Source: Larix kaempferi (taxonomy: Eukaryota > Streptophyta > Pinopsida > Pinales > Pinaceae). From it: a stretch of DNA of 64,000 nt. Below, piece after piece: positions 35,236 to 46,812 of this stretch; the first letter of the stretch is position 1; every line of letters starts with the position of its first letter. The position numbers were made by a program, and so were the translations under genes. Below the pieces are notes generated by a model that was not told the DNA's origin, did no database searches, and saw nothing but the letters and a program-made list of their open reading frames with translations. Location: contig BSBM01000826.1 in the NCBI GenBank assembly GCA_027924585.1, positions 10,323,501 to 10,387,500 on the forward strand, written 5' to 3'.

Positions 35236-37905
35236 GGCTTCTAGATGAAACACTAAGAATATGGCGGTTGAAATGACTCTCAAAAGAGGGTAGGTAGAAG
35301 GCATGGATAATTTTAGGGGCTAAATTTAGCCCATGGGATAAATTAAGGGGGTTACAAAAATTTAGTGTGCTATTTTCTTATATGGAAAGGTTTTTTTTAG
35401 TTGAAATATATTTGCCCAATATTTATTAGAAAATAAATAAATCCAAAACAAATAGCCTCCCATATATTAATGAGGAAAATGAAAAACAACTATTTTCACC
35501 TTAGCAAAATCTGCCTCCAATTTATGTTTTGCCCCCGATTTCTAAATGGTTGTGGAATCATTCCTTCGCCCCCAATTTTTCAGTAGCGGCGAGACTCCCA
35601 TGGTTATTTTGCACTCCATTTTCCATGTAATTTAGGCACACAATTGCATGCTCCTGGATTTTTAGTCAATTTCATGTTGGTACCTTCTTTCACCTCTTGA
35701 TTTCTAGTATTCGAGGGAAAATCAAGGGCAATTTTGTCCTATATAAAGAGTGCAATGATTCATGGTTCACGAACATTGGATTTCACTTGTAGGGTGAAGG
35801 TTATGTTTTATGTGATTCCAGTTTTCATTCTTAGTGTTCTCAACATATTAATCTGCACGAAACATCTCCATTGCTGAAAGCTCAAGTCTTGAAGGGGCAT
35901 AGCGCACATGCAATTTATCAGAGAATACATACTCGCATCATGTTTTTTATCCAATAATTAATGCAGTGTGCTTTTTATCATGCATTTTATCTACAACTAC
36001 AATAGATTATTATAGTGTAGGTTTGTCTTTTATCATTATTTTTATCATGGATGTTTTTCAAGGCGTGTTCAATTCTATGGCACTCATGATTCTTAGTGCT
36101 TATTGAGTGTTTTTAGGGTTTTTATGTATCCTAGGATTACTGGTTTCGTGAAAGCAATATAGAGCTAAGAAGATATGATTTATTTTATGCCTTTTCAAGT
36201 TTAAACCATCGACTCACATTTAAATGTTATTAGTGGTTGTTACTCTTGATGGAGAGATGCCACGTGGTTTTATATATTCAAAGTAAATTTGTCCTAGTTA
36301 TTTAATATATGCTTTTATTAAGATCTTGCTCTGTGATTATTATTGGACCTCAGGCTTTCATGAGAGTGTGTATGTTCATATTTTTTGTGTGTTATTCTTT
36401 ATGTTTGTGATATTTGTAATATAAATGAATGCACATTGATTATAATGTTGGGGCTACAATGGAATGGTAATTATTTTGACATTATCTTCTTGTATAGTTG
36501 TCCAAAGCCTTCAGGTAGATTTTTTTATTTGTATTGATGAGTTCGTGACTAGTAGATTTTTTATTCGTATTTCCAAGTTCATCAATTTTAATTGTAACAA
36601 TTTTTTTTTGGGTTTGGTATTCATTTTACGGTATTTTTCTTTTTGCAAGGGTCATTCAGTAGTAACATATTTTTTTGTAATTTGTTTTGATGTGTAATCG
36701 CTATCATCATTCAAAAATGGATCTAGTTATGTATGATGAATATATGATTTAGTTGGAGCACGATACTTATTTCCATCATGATTATATATAATATGTACAA
36801 GGAAGGTTTGACATGATATGTAGACATTCTGCTATTTCATATCTTGTCTTTTGAATTCAATGATGGTGCTAAACCATTTTTACAAAATTTTGCATGCTTC
36901 TGAAAATTTGAAGGACATATTTATAGAAACCACCTCAGTTTATCTCAGAAAAAATAGTCTTTCGAAGTAGTTTCTAATGATATGCATGATGATGCATTAA
37001 TGTGCTTTCTATTCTTGTTAGTGTGTGTTCTTATTCCTAATAACCCTTGCAAGTTTCTCACTAACTCTAAAAATTCTAAGTCAAATGACATAATTCATAT
37101 TTTGATTGTCAAGAAAAATAGGAAAAGGTGGTATTCATATCTATAAAAAAAAAATCATGTTGTTTTTTTCATAGAGGGTAGCTTAAAAATGTGAGGTTTG
37201 AAAAATAAGTTATTTGGGAATTCATACACTATATTAAGCTTGTGGGTCTCGATAAGACCCCACATTGTAAATAATGGTTCATGGGTGCCATAATCACTCC
37301 ACGATGTAAAGTGTTCAAATATATGAGTTTGTGAGCCTGTCAAGATTTAGGTCCCCACATGTCTGTGGGAACATTAAGGGGCAAGATAACATGTGGAGTC
37401 CCCACTTTCCCTAGATCTAGTTAGTGCAGTTGTGTTTCACTAACACATTTATTCGTGAGTGAACGAATATTGCTTGTGAAATGTATAAATAAATTCCTCC
37501 TCTCGTCATTCATGCATTTTTTTCATTCGATATTTTAGGATTTGAGAGAGTCCAAAGTTGGGCTTTGGTATATACTCTTCTATTGCACTACCTTAGTAAT
37601 CTATAGAATCAAAAGTTGATTCTTCCTCACAAAAGATTCACCAAGATGTTACAAGGTTTTATAATTCGATGAAAGATTCTCCTAGTTTTTCCAATATTTT
37701 ATAATTTAATGAAATATACGTCAAGATTTTAAAATATCTTAGAATTTAGTGAAAGATTCGCCAATATTTTACAAGATTCTATAATAGAATGAAAATTTAG
37801 CTAAAACATTTATATACATATTATATTATTGATAAAATAGCCTTCAAATTTTCCCATATATTAGAGAGATTCCCCCATTTATTATACATATAAATTTTGG
37901 GGGGT
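35236..37905. repeat. Long non-coding repeat segment R, copy 3
   Basis: About 6.37 kb downstream of copy 2, giving the tandem period. No gene seen. Unlike copy 1 it keeps its distal 0.6 kb and continues into a third start of the protein-like segment. Confidence 0.65.
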
Positions 37906-38175
37906 TCTTAAAATTATCCCTCGTAGAAGGGATGAGACAGGTCATGGAGTATTTCAACACACACATGAAAAAGCAAGAGGTCAAACATGAGGTAATGGAA
38001 ACTAAGTTGAATGCATGCATTTGAAGTGTGGTAAGCTTTTCTAGTGATTTTGAAATGAACTATAACATAATTATGGTGCTTATGCAAGGGTTCCCAACCT
38101 AGAGTAAAATCATCCATTGTTCCATTGTTAAAAATAAGTTATGTTTTTATTTTGTACCGTTATGAAGAAGTGTGA
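37906..38175 (+). pseudogene. Protein-like segment, copy 3 (first 270 bp only)
   Basis: Matches 31607-31880 and then stops after the phrase 'gatgggtcaaggtaaattgaat', where it joins the AT-rich spacer. This shows the units are arranged head to tail. Confidence 0.55.
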
Positions 38176-38199
38176 TGGGTCAAGGTAAATTGAATAAAA

Positions 38200-38760
38200 T
38201 TTATAAAAAAAATTGTTTAGCTCATCTATAAAGTTGCAATCCAAAACAATCTTTAAAAAAATATTAAAATTAAAATAAAATAGAAAAATCATTTCACCAA
38301 ATTATTAACCATATTCTTAAAAACAAAATTAATAAAAAAATATGAGTTAACTAAATTATAACTATATTCTTTTCCTTTCCTTCTTATTTATAAAAAATAT
38401 TCTTTTCATTCTTTATATAAACTAAAATATACCACTTATGTTTAAAATTTATTAAAAATATATCAAATTATATAAATATTAATGTTAATTATTATATATA
38501 ATTAACTAAAACAAACTTTAAAAATAAAAATAATAAGATATAAATATTAATGAAGTTTATTATATATAATTAACTAAAACTAACTTTAAAAAATAAGAAT
38601 AATAACATATGGAATGTCACAAAAATGTCAACCCTATTCTTTTCATTTCCTTTATAAAATGAAATATAATAAACCACATCGCCTTTCAACTGGATGTATA
38701 CATAAGAATGGTTCATGAAATACTTGCAACGACGAAAATATTGATGCAAATTTATTTCCA
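38200..38760. repeat. AT-rich spacer before the ABI4-like gene
   Basis: Counterpart of 5663-6255. No gene seen. Confidence 0.55.
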
Positions 38761-38900
38761 TAGTAAATCATATTTATTTCCAAAACCAAAATTCTCCGCT
38801 CGGTTCTATACTGAACCAAACATAAAGAAATAGTAAATCATATTTATTTCCAAAACCAAAATTCTCCAGTCGGTTCTATACTGAACCAAACATAAAGAAA
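38761..38900 (-). repeat. 70-bp tandem duplication across the ABI4-like stop codon
   Basis: Two near-identical 70-bp units (38761-38830 and 38831-38900). Each contains the last codons (FFMFGSV), the stop, and the start of the 3' untranslated region. The inner unit supplies the working end of the gene. The outer one is an untranslated second copy. The fragment at 6256 has only one. Confidence 0.85.
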
Positions 38901-39968
38901 TCATCAGTATCCAGGTTAGCTTGTCCGTAGTCCTCCTGACTGCGCTGCCACATGAACGGTGGCAACGGTGGTATCTCATACCTCGGAGTCATGCAGGATG
39001 GCGTCGGTGTCGTGGTATTGCAGAGATCTGGGACCAGGATGGCGTCGGTGTCGTGGTGTTGCGGATTAAAAAACGAGTAATCCTGCATGAATGTTGCAGG
39101 CATTAGCATTGCACTGCCCGGGAGGTCACTGAACTGAAGGGCTGCAGATGTGGGGGATCCAGAGAGGTTTGGGACCAGGTGAGGCAGTGCAAGGTGTATG
39201 TTTTGATCAGTGGTCTGGTGATTAAAACACGAGTAATCCTGCATGGATGTTGCAGGCATTTGCATTGCACTGCCGGGGAGGTCACTGAACTGAAGGGCTG
39301 CAGATGTGGGGGATCCGGAGAGATCTGGGGACCAGGTAAGGCAGTGCAGGGTGTAGGTTTTGATCAATGGTCTGTTGATTAAAACACGAGTAATCCTGCA
39401 TTGCACGACCCGGGACGTTACTGAACTGAAGGGCTGCAGATGTGGGGGAACCAGAGAGCAGAAAATGGTGTTGGGGATGGGGCATGGAGGTTGCAGGCAT
39501 TAGCATTGCACAGCCCGGTACGTCACTGAACTGAAGGGCTGCAGATGGGGGGGAGCCGGAGAGCAGAAAATGGTGTTGGGGCCGGGGCTCGGGGTACGGG
39601 CGAGGATTTAGGGGCTGCGGACGTGGAAGAAGAGGTCTTAGAGTGGTCGGGTGAGAGGAAACGCGACGGGAAGAAGATGGCTGCAGATTGAACTGCGCTT
39701 GGGATCCATACAATGCTAAGGCCTCACGGTCATAGGCACGGGCGGCCTCTTGGGCGGTGGTGAAGGTGCCAAGCCATTTACGCTTTCCCTTCCCTGGCTC
39801 TTTGATCTCGGCTACCCATTTCCCCCAGCTACGCTGACGGACTCCTTTGAAGCGAAATTTGTAGTTGTCTGGTCCACCTTTGGTTTTGTTATTTCCATTC
39901 ACTCGCCGGGGCTGTGTCTTCGACTTCACTCTGCCAATTTTCTCGGCACCGCTCCCTTCGCCTACCAT
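38876..39968 (-). CDS. ABI4-like: ABI4-like AP2/ERF transcription factor (DREB A-3), with 1-bp frameshift
   Basis: DNA-binding regulator expected in the nucleus. In angiosperms ABI4 acts in abscisic-acid, sugar and retrograde signalling and binds CE1-type elements. From 39968, residues 39-96 form an AP2 domain with [20 protein letters not shown] and AARAYD. Val and Glu at domain positions 14 and 19 are DREB-type. KGGPDN just before the domain and LRPLLPRP at 110-117 are ABI4 hallmarks. The C-terminal half holds four copies of a '[16 protein letters not shown]'-type repeat and ends PPLPPFMWQ...DFFMFGSV. The frame beginning at 39968 shifts at a run of four G (39327-39330) and stops at 39282. 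Reading one base fewer there continues in the frame that is open to 38876, giving about 360 residues. Start context AAAATGG is good. Either a sequencing/assembly slip or a real disabling mutation. No intron, as usual for this family. Confidence 0.85.
38985..39590 (-). repeat. Intragenic tandem repeats in the ABI4-like gene
   Basis: Units of about 117-120 bp on the minus strand encode the phrases [16 protein letters not shown].AM and [15 protein letters not shown]. SGSP blocks lie near 39545, 39430, 39310 and 39150. A shorter duplication repeats 'gggaccaggatggcgtcggt' near 38998 and 39030. Unit count is likely variable among individuals or paralogues. Confidence 0.8.
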
Positions 39969-40046
39969 TTTCCCTTCTAGTATTTTTCCCTTATGCTTCT
40001 CAATCGTTACTAGCGGGGGTGCATTTTATTTCTTTTGGCGCCCAGG

Positions 40047-40054
40047 TTTTATAG
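40047..40054 (-). promoter_or_regulatory. TATA box of the ABI4-like gene
   Basis: The minus strand reads TCTATAAAACC, about 80 bp upstream of the ATG. That would give a 5' untranslated region near 50 nt. It lies between the ATG and the 60-bp repeat array. Confidence 0.55.
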
Positions 40055-40084
40055 ATGAAAACGACGCAAGGGGAGCAGTTGGCC

Positions 40085-40320
40085 AGCCAGCTTTGTCGGT
40101 TTACATCGGCTAACGCACTAAACCCTAGTTTGGCGGCAGTTTGAAAGAATGGGTATAGATTGCCATTGGCTAACGCAGTAAACCCTAGTTGGGCGGCAGT
40201 GTGAAAGAATGGATTTACATTCCCATTGGCTAACACCGTAAACCCTAGTTGGGCGGGAGTGTGAAAGAATGGGTTTACATTGCCATTGGCTAACGCAGTA
40301 AACCCTAGTGGGTGCAGTTC
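40085..40320 (-). repeat. 60-bp tandem array with telo-box motifs in the ABI4-like promoter
   Basis: Four units at an exact 60-bp period; AAACCCTAGT recurs at 40129, 40189, 40249 and 40309. Each unit also holds 'ggcggcagtgtgaaagaatg' and 'attggctaacgc'. AAACCCTA is the plant telo-box, and 'attgg' on this strand is a CCAAT box on the other. The array starts about 30 bp upstream of the TATA box, so it occupies the proximal promoter. Confidence 0.85.
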
Positions 40321-40329
40321 ATAAGTGAT

Positions 40330-41255
40330 CATGATATCGTTGTCAATTTAGGCGTGTTTGAACAAATAAGACGAGCAAAGTAGATCATTAATTGCGTCGT
40401 TCCGTATGGATCCACTACTTTTGCTTGATGAGAAGAAGAGCACGCGGTATTTGTGGAGATTCATCCCCATCGTCTTGGAAATCAAAATATGTTCCGCTGG
40501 TAAATTAATAATCAGACACGGCTTCTTCGTTTACAGCTAAACGCATTCTTGATTATATTTTTGTTCTCACGAACAGCTAAACGGATTCCTTTGGCCTTTC
40601 AACTGATCAAGTAATTTGCCGGAATACTTTGGTCTTCATTTCCATATAGTAGAAACATGTCCGGAATCCTTATAATACGGCCAGCGTTGGGGCATGGTAT
40701 TTAAAACCTAGATGAATATCGGTAGGTTTATCTTTTCAAAAAAATAGGAGATTGAGGAAGGATTCTTCGACTAACATTTGTTGTAGTGAAATTTATTTTT
40801 GTTAAATTTAATAACAATTTAATAAACAATAGGTAAACTTTATTATGAATCGAAATTTTGCTAATTAGTGGGCTTTTTCAAAACAATAACCAAAAAATAT
40901 TTATCACACATAACAACCAAAAGAGTAATGACTATGTGACCATGATGTATAAACCACAAATCATTACAAGAAACACATTTTTATATCCAAAGAGTAGCAT
41001 CTTCCTCGAGTAGTAAAAAACATATATAGTGCCCCTCATGGGAATAAGCTTAGAAACTATCTATATAGAATAAATAAAACTCCACTTTCATTAAGGTCTA
41101 GAAGTTCTTTGCTACCATCATTCAAGTCTAAGAGAGAGAAAGGGCATCCACCTCCGCATTTAGCTATTTGAAAACATTTACGAAATAGATCCGATCGAAT
41201 GCCTCAATCAAATCTCTAATCAATTCCTAGAGCCTAGACAGATCAAGATTTATCA
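40330..41255. other. No gene seen
   Basis: AT-rich sequence upstream of the ABI4-like promoter array. No reading frame, LTR end or repeat recognised on either strand. Confidence 0.4.
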
Positions 41256-42770
41256 TCACAACTTTCTTTTGTTCCTATCCAATAACCACCTCGAACCTCT
41301 AGGCATGAAAAATATGTTAATCCCAAAGCATACAAAAGCATCCATAAGGAAACTAATGCCAACTTTCCAACTACCCCTCGTAGCCCCATCGAAAAAATCC
41401 CAAGGGATGTCAAAGTCAAGTTTAGTCATTTTAACCTCGAGATTATTCTTTACCTTTGTTGGAGCCTTAAACTCCAAATATTGTGTGTAAATAAGATGTG
41501 TTGTTACTTCTGGAGGTACCGAACGATATTCAAAAATAGTAGTATTGTGCACCCACGGAAAAAATCCCAAGGGATGTCAAAGTCAAGTTTTGTCATTTTA
41601 ACCTCGAGATTCTTCTTTACCTTTGTTGGAGCCTTAAACTCCAAATATTGTTTGTAAATAAGATGTGTTGTTACTTCTGGTGGTACCAAACGATCTTCAA
41701 AAAGAGTAGTATTTTGCACTCACCAAATGCCATTTACAAGAAGGCTAGGAAAAGCTTTGAGCTCAAATACCTAAGAGTCCACCTACCACATTTTTAAATA
41801 ATTTTCCAAGGAAAGACAATCCCATCAAGATTTTGGATTTAAATATTTCATGGCTTATGTCCAAACTTATTTCACATAACCACAATTGAATCTCAAATGA
41901 TAAATGAATTCCTCTTCGTGTTTGCACAACACACATTGACTCGGGCCTATCCACCCTCTCTTCCAACCATTATCCCAAGTCATACTTTTATTTTTTAAGG
42001 TGAGTGAAAGTACAATTTTTTCTTTGATATCAGAAACTTAATTTTCCACAACAGTGACCACCACCATACACCATCCCCTTGGAAAGATTCCTCGGAAGTT
42101 GCTTCATGCCCAAGCTTTTCTATGAGCACACTTGTTCCTTGGTTTTTTTGCCAACCCAAGGTGTGTGGAAATTGAGAAAGAACAATAAAATTGAGCTTAC
42201 AAATCCTCATATAAGCCTACCATAGAACCTTCAGACTATCATCTAGAGCAAGGTCGAGTGCTTCCTTCTAGTGAAAATATCAATTTTCCTCTACACTTGC
42301 ATCTCTTAAATGATAAATACCCTGAGAATGAAGGATTTCAATTCACTCCTCATGAAGAGTGTAGGCATACTCTACCCCTACCAAAGGATCATCCTCAATT
42401 CACATACTTCTGCCATCCTCGATTCTCCAAATAGTCCACTTCCCAATCAACTAGAATGCATCTATAAATTCCTTTCACACAATAGAACTTGATTTTTCTG
42501 TTTTTCAATATAATTGGAACCAATCCACCATAGACATATCTTTCAAATATTTGGAGCTCATGCAATTTCCCCATAATGAATCATTATAGAGCATTCTCAA
42601 AAGGGTTTTTTCCAACCAATACTTCCAAAAAAAGGGGCAAATTTCATAGACCCCAACCTCCCATGATTCATCTTTTTTAGACATGCTAGCTTGCTCCATT
42701 TGACCAACATAATACCTTCCTTCTATTAAAGATACAACATCATGAGTCATTCTCCGGTTCAATTGTGTGT
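41256..42770 (-). pseudogene. LINE ORF2 C-terminal relic: thumb, zinc-binding domain, RNase H
   Basis: Broken minus-strand remains in the right N-to-C order. 42505-42762 ends a reverse transcriptase (SWEVGVYE, LLRMLYNDSLWG). Near 41870-41960 a CVLCK...EEE...YHL...C pattern marks the zinc-binding domain that plant LINEs carry after reverse transcriptase. 41256-41500 gives WDFFDGATRGSW, the first active-site block of RNase H. Frameshifts and a 167-bp duplication interrupt it. It is a separate copy from the LINE at 46813-59484. Confidence 0.7.
41394..41728 (-). repeat. 167-bp tandem duplication in LINE relic
   Basis: The phrase 'aatcccaagggatgtcaaagtcaag' and the following 130 bp occur twice, offset by 167 bp, with about half a dozen differences. 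It lies between the zinc-binding and RNase H parts. Confidence 0.8.
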
Positions 42771-43059
42771 GTCATTATTGAGCCTTGTGTATCGAGGTGT
42801 GCCTTATAGGAGCTTGAGTAGGAATTAGGAAACTTGGAGAAGAAACTTGAGTTGGACTCAAGAATGGTTAAGCTTTATGTCTTGAGGAACGTGCTTTGTA
42901 TGCCAAAGTGACGATGTTGCACAGTCTTGCTAGTCAAGGCTAAGGTCTTGTGTGTAAAGAGAGATCCTCATGTGTTGAGGTGGTGCCTAATGTGTTGAGG
43001 TGATTCTTTGCATGTCGAATCATGTATGTTGTGTGATGTACTACTAACCATGGTTGAGT
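42771..43059. other. No gene seen
   Basis: Sequence between the LINE relic and LTR E. It repeats 'tgtgttgaggtg' twice near 42980. Nothing else recognised. Confidence 0.35.
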
Positions 43060-44057
43060 TGTTAAGTCTCCCCTAGGGACTAGCCACCGCTAGAGTGAAT
43101 TACTTTAGCATTTATTAATTTGGAACGATAGTAGGACAATATGATCACATCATTGGGAAAATATCCTTAGTATATTTGATATGATAATTAAGATGGTACA
43201 TGTGGACCATGCAGATAAGACAAGAGATAAAGGTAAGATATGATAAGATATGATAGAATTTGAATGGCACATAAAATAATTAATTAAGAGAGAATTTGAA
43301 TTCTTAGAAATCAATGAAGACTTCAGTAAATCAAAGGAGAACTCGAATTGATCACTACAATGATGTTAACAAGAAAGAATAAGTTAAGAGAGTTAACTAA
43401 GTGATAACAAAGAAGATCTAGTTAACTAAGTATTATTGCATGAAAACACTTATGTTAAACTGAAAGATTACACTGATGTTAAACTAAAAGATGACACTTG
43501 AGTTGTGACATTGCATGGCGACACTTAAGTTAGCCACTTAACTAAGTGGGAAATATTTCAGTTAAGGGGTGAGTTCATTCTAAGACTCAATTCAGTGAGT
43601 TAATGCACTGCATAAGATGTGGGGCGCTCTTCTTCATGCAATATTTATACATCCAGATGGAGGGCGAGTTCATCATGAAGTCACGAGATATTTAAATAGA
43701 AGTTGATGCATGTGAAGGAAATATAAATATGTTATACACGATTGATGAATTCAATGTGAAGTGAATACTCTTCTCCCTTGAAGGAAAGGCGATTCTCTCT
43801 CTGCCCGATATTATTCTGATTCTCCCTTCATTATCTTTCATTTTCTTTATAATTGCACCAAGGGTGCTTGATGTAAAAGAAATTCGCTGCTATCTATCAA
43901 TACAATAAGGAATCCTTTTGCTGGGGTTTTTATCCCTCGAGACATAGAGGGTTTCCCGAGGGTCAATTCATGTGTCAAATGTGATTCCTTATGTGTATCA
44001 TTGTTATTTGATTTCAAGTACTATTATATTTTCAAATTAAAGATAACAAAATTAACA
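43060..44057 (+). repeat. Element E 5' LTR (copia)
   Basis: It begins TGTTAAGTCTCC and ends AAAATTAACA, an inverted-end pair TGTTAA/TTAACA. About 998 bp. A primer-site-like sequence follows directly. No 3' partner is present in the window. Confidence 0.75.
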
Positions 44058-44070
44058 TGCTATCAGATCT
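44058..44070 (+). other. Primer binding site relic of element E
   Basis: TGCTATCAGATCT immediately after the LTR, a two-change version of TGGTATCAGAGC (tRNA-Met). Confidence 0.65.
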
Positions 44071-44148
44071 GAAGGCATGAAAGATCTAAGTTCAACAATC
44101 AATATTCAACATACATAGATTCTGAGTGTGCAAAGTACTTGAAGAATT

Positions 44149-46600
44149 ATGGCCTCAATCTTAGTGAGACTGAAAGACCGTCTTGAAGGAACTTCAAACT
44201 TCAATACTTGGAAGGCCATAATCCTAAATATTCTGGAAGAGAATGATTTAGATGGATATATATCCAATGCTATTGAAGATCCTACTTCTAATGTAGGGTT
44301 CATTACCTTCAAGAAGAATCAAGCCAAAGAAAAGAGAATCATTTGTGATTTCATGAAAGACAACTTGATGTCTGTGATTACTCCATTGAAGAACAAAAAG
44401 GAATGCGTTGAAACTTTGACAAATCTTTATTAGAATAAGGAACCGAGTCAAAAGAGAGCATTGAAGGACAAGATTTGAAATCTAAAGATGGAAAAGGAAA
44501 AAGTTATGGCTTCCTTCTTCATGAATCTCTCAAGTAATAGATAAACTCATGAGCATTGGTGTGACGGTTTATGATGATGATATCATACATACCGATGTCG
44601 ATGGTATTCTATCTTCATGGGAGACATTCTTGGCTGCAGTAAATGGTCGATAAGTGAAACCTAACTTTGAGATACTATGGCATGATTTCCTACAAGGAGA
44701 AGGGCGAATCTAGAGAAAGTATACTGATCCAAAGAAGAGAACCTCTCTCTTGCAGCATGGATAAAAAGAGGTAAGAAATATCACAAGAAATTCTCTCATC
44801 AAAAGGAGAATGACTTCAAGAACTTTGAACTTTGATAAGTCTAAATTCAAATGTTTCAATTTCAATAAGAATGGCCATTATGCAAGAGAATGTTGCGCAA
44901 AGCAATGAGAAAAATTAAAAAATAGGTTTCATGCTTCTACTACTATAGAATATGAACCTACAAGAAATAATTCATCCCATGATCAAGAGACAAAGGAGTA
45001 CTATCTTATGTCATCCCTTTAGGGATCCATTACCACTAGCGATGAGACATGGCTGGTGGATAGTGTCACATCTAAGCACATGACTGGATATAGGATGGCT
45101 ATCACAGATGTGGAGGAAAATAAGTTTTCCTGTAAAGTTGATCTTGGAGATAATACCACCTATTCGATCCAAGGAGTGGGAACCACTTCTTTTTAGTTGG
45201 ATTCAGGAGATATACTTCATGTGGATGAAATTGTTTTTTTCCCCGAATTCAAGAAGAGCCTCTTGTCTGTTTCGGTTCTAGAAGATAAAGGATTCAGATT
45301 TATATTTATGGACAACAAAGAACTCCTGTGGCCTATGCATGCAAACTTGAAAATTTGAAATATGCATCAGTAATCGGAGTTAGAGAGGAAGGTCTCTACA
45401 AAGTTCCTGGAAAAATCATTCAATCCGTGATCCATAACACAGTCAGTCCTTGTGAATTGTGGCATAGAAGGATTGGTCATCTCCATTTCAAAGCGCTACC
45501 TGGATTGCAAAAGATGATGAAAGGTATGACTATGCTTAAATCTATTTTGATAGTGTTTGTAGAGGTTGTGCTCTTGGAAATAACATTAACAAGAGTTTTC
45601 TAAGTAGTACTAAATGATCCAAGGGGATCCTTGACTTGCTTCATTATGATCTATGCGGTCCTATGACTGCACCCTCCATGAGTGGGTATTTGTATTATAA
45701 TCTTTTCATAGATGACTTCTCTCACAAGTCATGGGTTTATTTTATGAAAGCAAAGAGTGAAACTTTCAACAAATTTCAAGAGTTTAAAGCATTGCTTGAG
45801 AATCAGACTGGGAAGCACATTCATTCGTTGATATATGATAATGGAGGAGAGTTTGAGTCCCATGAATTCAATGAATTCTATCGAGATGTAGGAATAAAAA
45901 GATAGCTGACTGTAACCTACAACCCCCAGCAAAAGGAGTTTAATGATCAAGATATTCCCACATCCTTGTGGGAAGAATACTCTAGCACTGCTATTTATAT
46001 TCATAACAAAATCCCTCTTGATATCTTGGGAGAAAAGATTCCTGAAGAGGCTTTGACTGGTGAAAAAACAGATATTGGACAATTGAATATTTTATGTTAT
46101 CCTATTTACATTCACATAGCAAAAGAGAAAAGGAAAAATATGGAGTCATCATGAAATAAAGGAACATTTATCGGATATAGTGAATCCTCCAAAGCCTATA
46201 GAATCTATGTTCCAGGACAAAGAAACATTGAAGTCAGTAGGGATGTAACATTTCATGAAGAGGTTGACTTCAAGCACTCCAAATAAATTCAGTGTGATTA
46301 ATATATGGAGGATCATGATACTCCTATGATGGAGGATTCAATTTATGATTGTCCCCTTTCAGATTGTGAGAGGAAGAATCCATATGAGTCTGTATATTTT
46401 CTTGATTCTGAAGAGCCAAAATATCTAATACAAAAATCTCTTTATGAACCTCCTACTAACAGGAGATCTGCATGGTGTCGCCAGAAATTCTGCAAGAGGA
46501 AAAGAAGCATGGAGCACATCAAGGATCATCCAGAGAGAAAAAGGGACCTGAAATACTTTCAGTATATGTAGCACATATGAGTCAGATCGGTGATTCAAAA
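44149..46600 (+). pseudogene. Copia gag-protease-integrase relic of element E
   Basis: Gag starts MASILVRLKDRLEG (44149) and has the ILEEN block, then stops. A zinc knuckle near 44850 reads CFNFNKNGHYARECC, with the second Cys lost. The protease DSGA box near 45055 is altered to DSVT. The pre-integrase CELWHRRIGHLHF is at about 45450. Integrase core blocks LHYDLCGP and IYDNGGEFESH (45636-45905) keep two catalytic Asp; the Glu block is deleted after NPQQ. The C-terminal YIHNKIP and SSKAYRIYVPG follow. Reverse transcriptase, RNase H and 3' LTR are absent. Many stops. Plus strand, same family style as the gag remnant in element A. Confidence 0.85.
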
Positions 46601-46646
46601 CCCTTTACCTATGCGTAAGACTCAAATAATCAAGTACGAAAAGAAT

Positions 46647-46812
46647 ACATTTCATTCTTAGTTTTCTCGACATTTTAATCTTCGCGCAACATCTCTATTG
46701 CCAAAATCTCAAGCATTGAAGGGGCATACCGCACATGCAATTTATCAGAGAATACATACTCGCATCATGCTATTTATCCAATAATTAACATGATATGCTT
46801 TTTATCATGCAT
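46647..46812. repeat. Fragment of repeat segment R
   Basis: 166 bp matching 29538-29705 and the equivalent part of the other R copies ('tttcattcttagttttct' to 'ctttttatcatgcattttt'). It follows the broken end of element E and precedes the LINE 3' end. Confidence 0.75.

Noticed and set aside
28865-37905. R segments as clean LTRs of one element
   Set aside because: The repeat distance and the LTR-interior-LTR-interior order are suggestive, but no TG...CA ends, primer site or target duplication could be found, so it is listed only as a compound tandem repeat.
38876-39968. Classifying the AP2 gene as an ethylene-response ERF (group B)
   Set aside because: The AP2 domain has Val and Glu at positions 14 and 19 (DREB type), and the KGGPDN and LRPLLPRP motifs point to ABI4 (A-3).
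40000-40332. 110-codon minus-strand frame with repeated LGFTALANGN phrases
   Set aside because: It is the translation of the 60-bp promoter array, which lies upstream of the TATA box of the ABI4-like gene. The unit length being a multiple of three explains the open frame.
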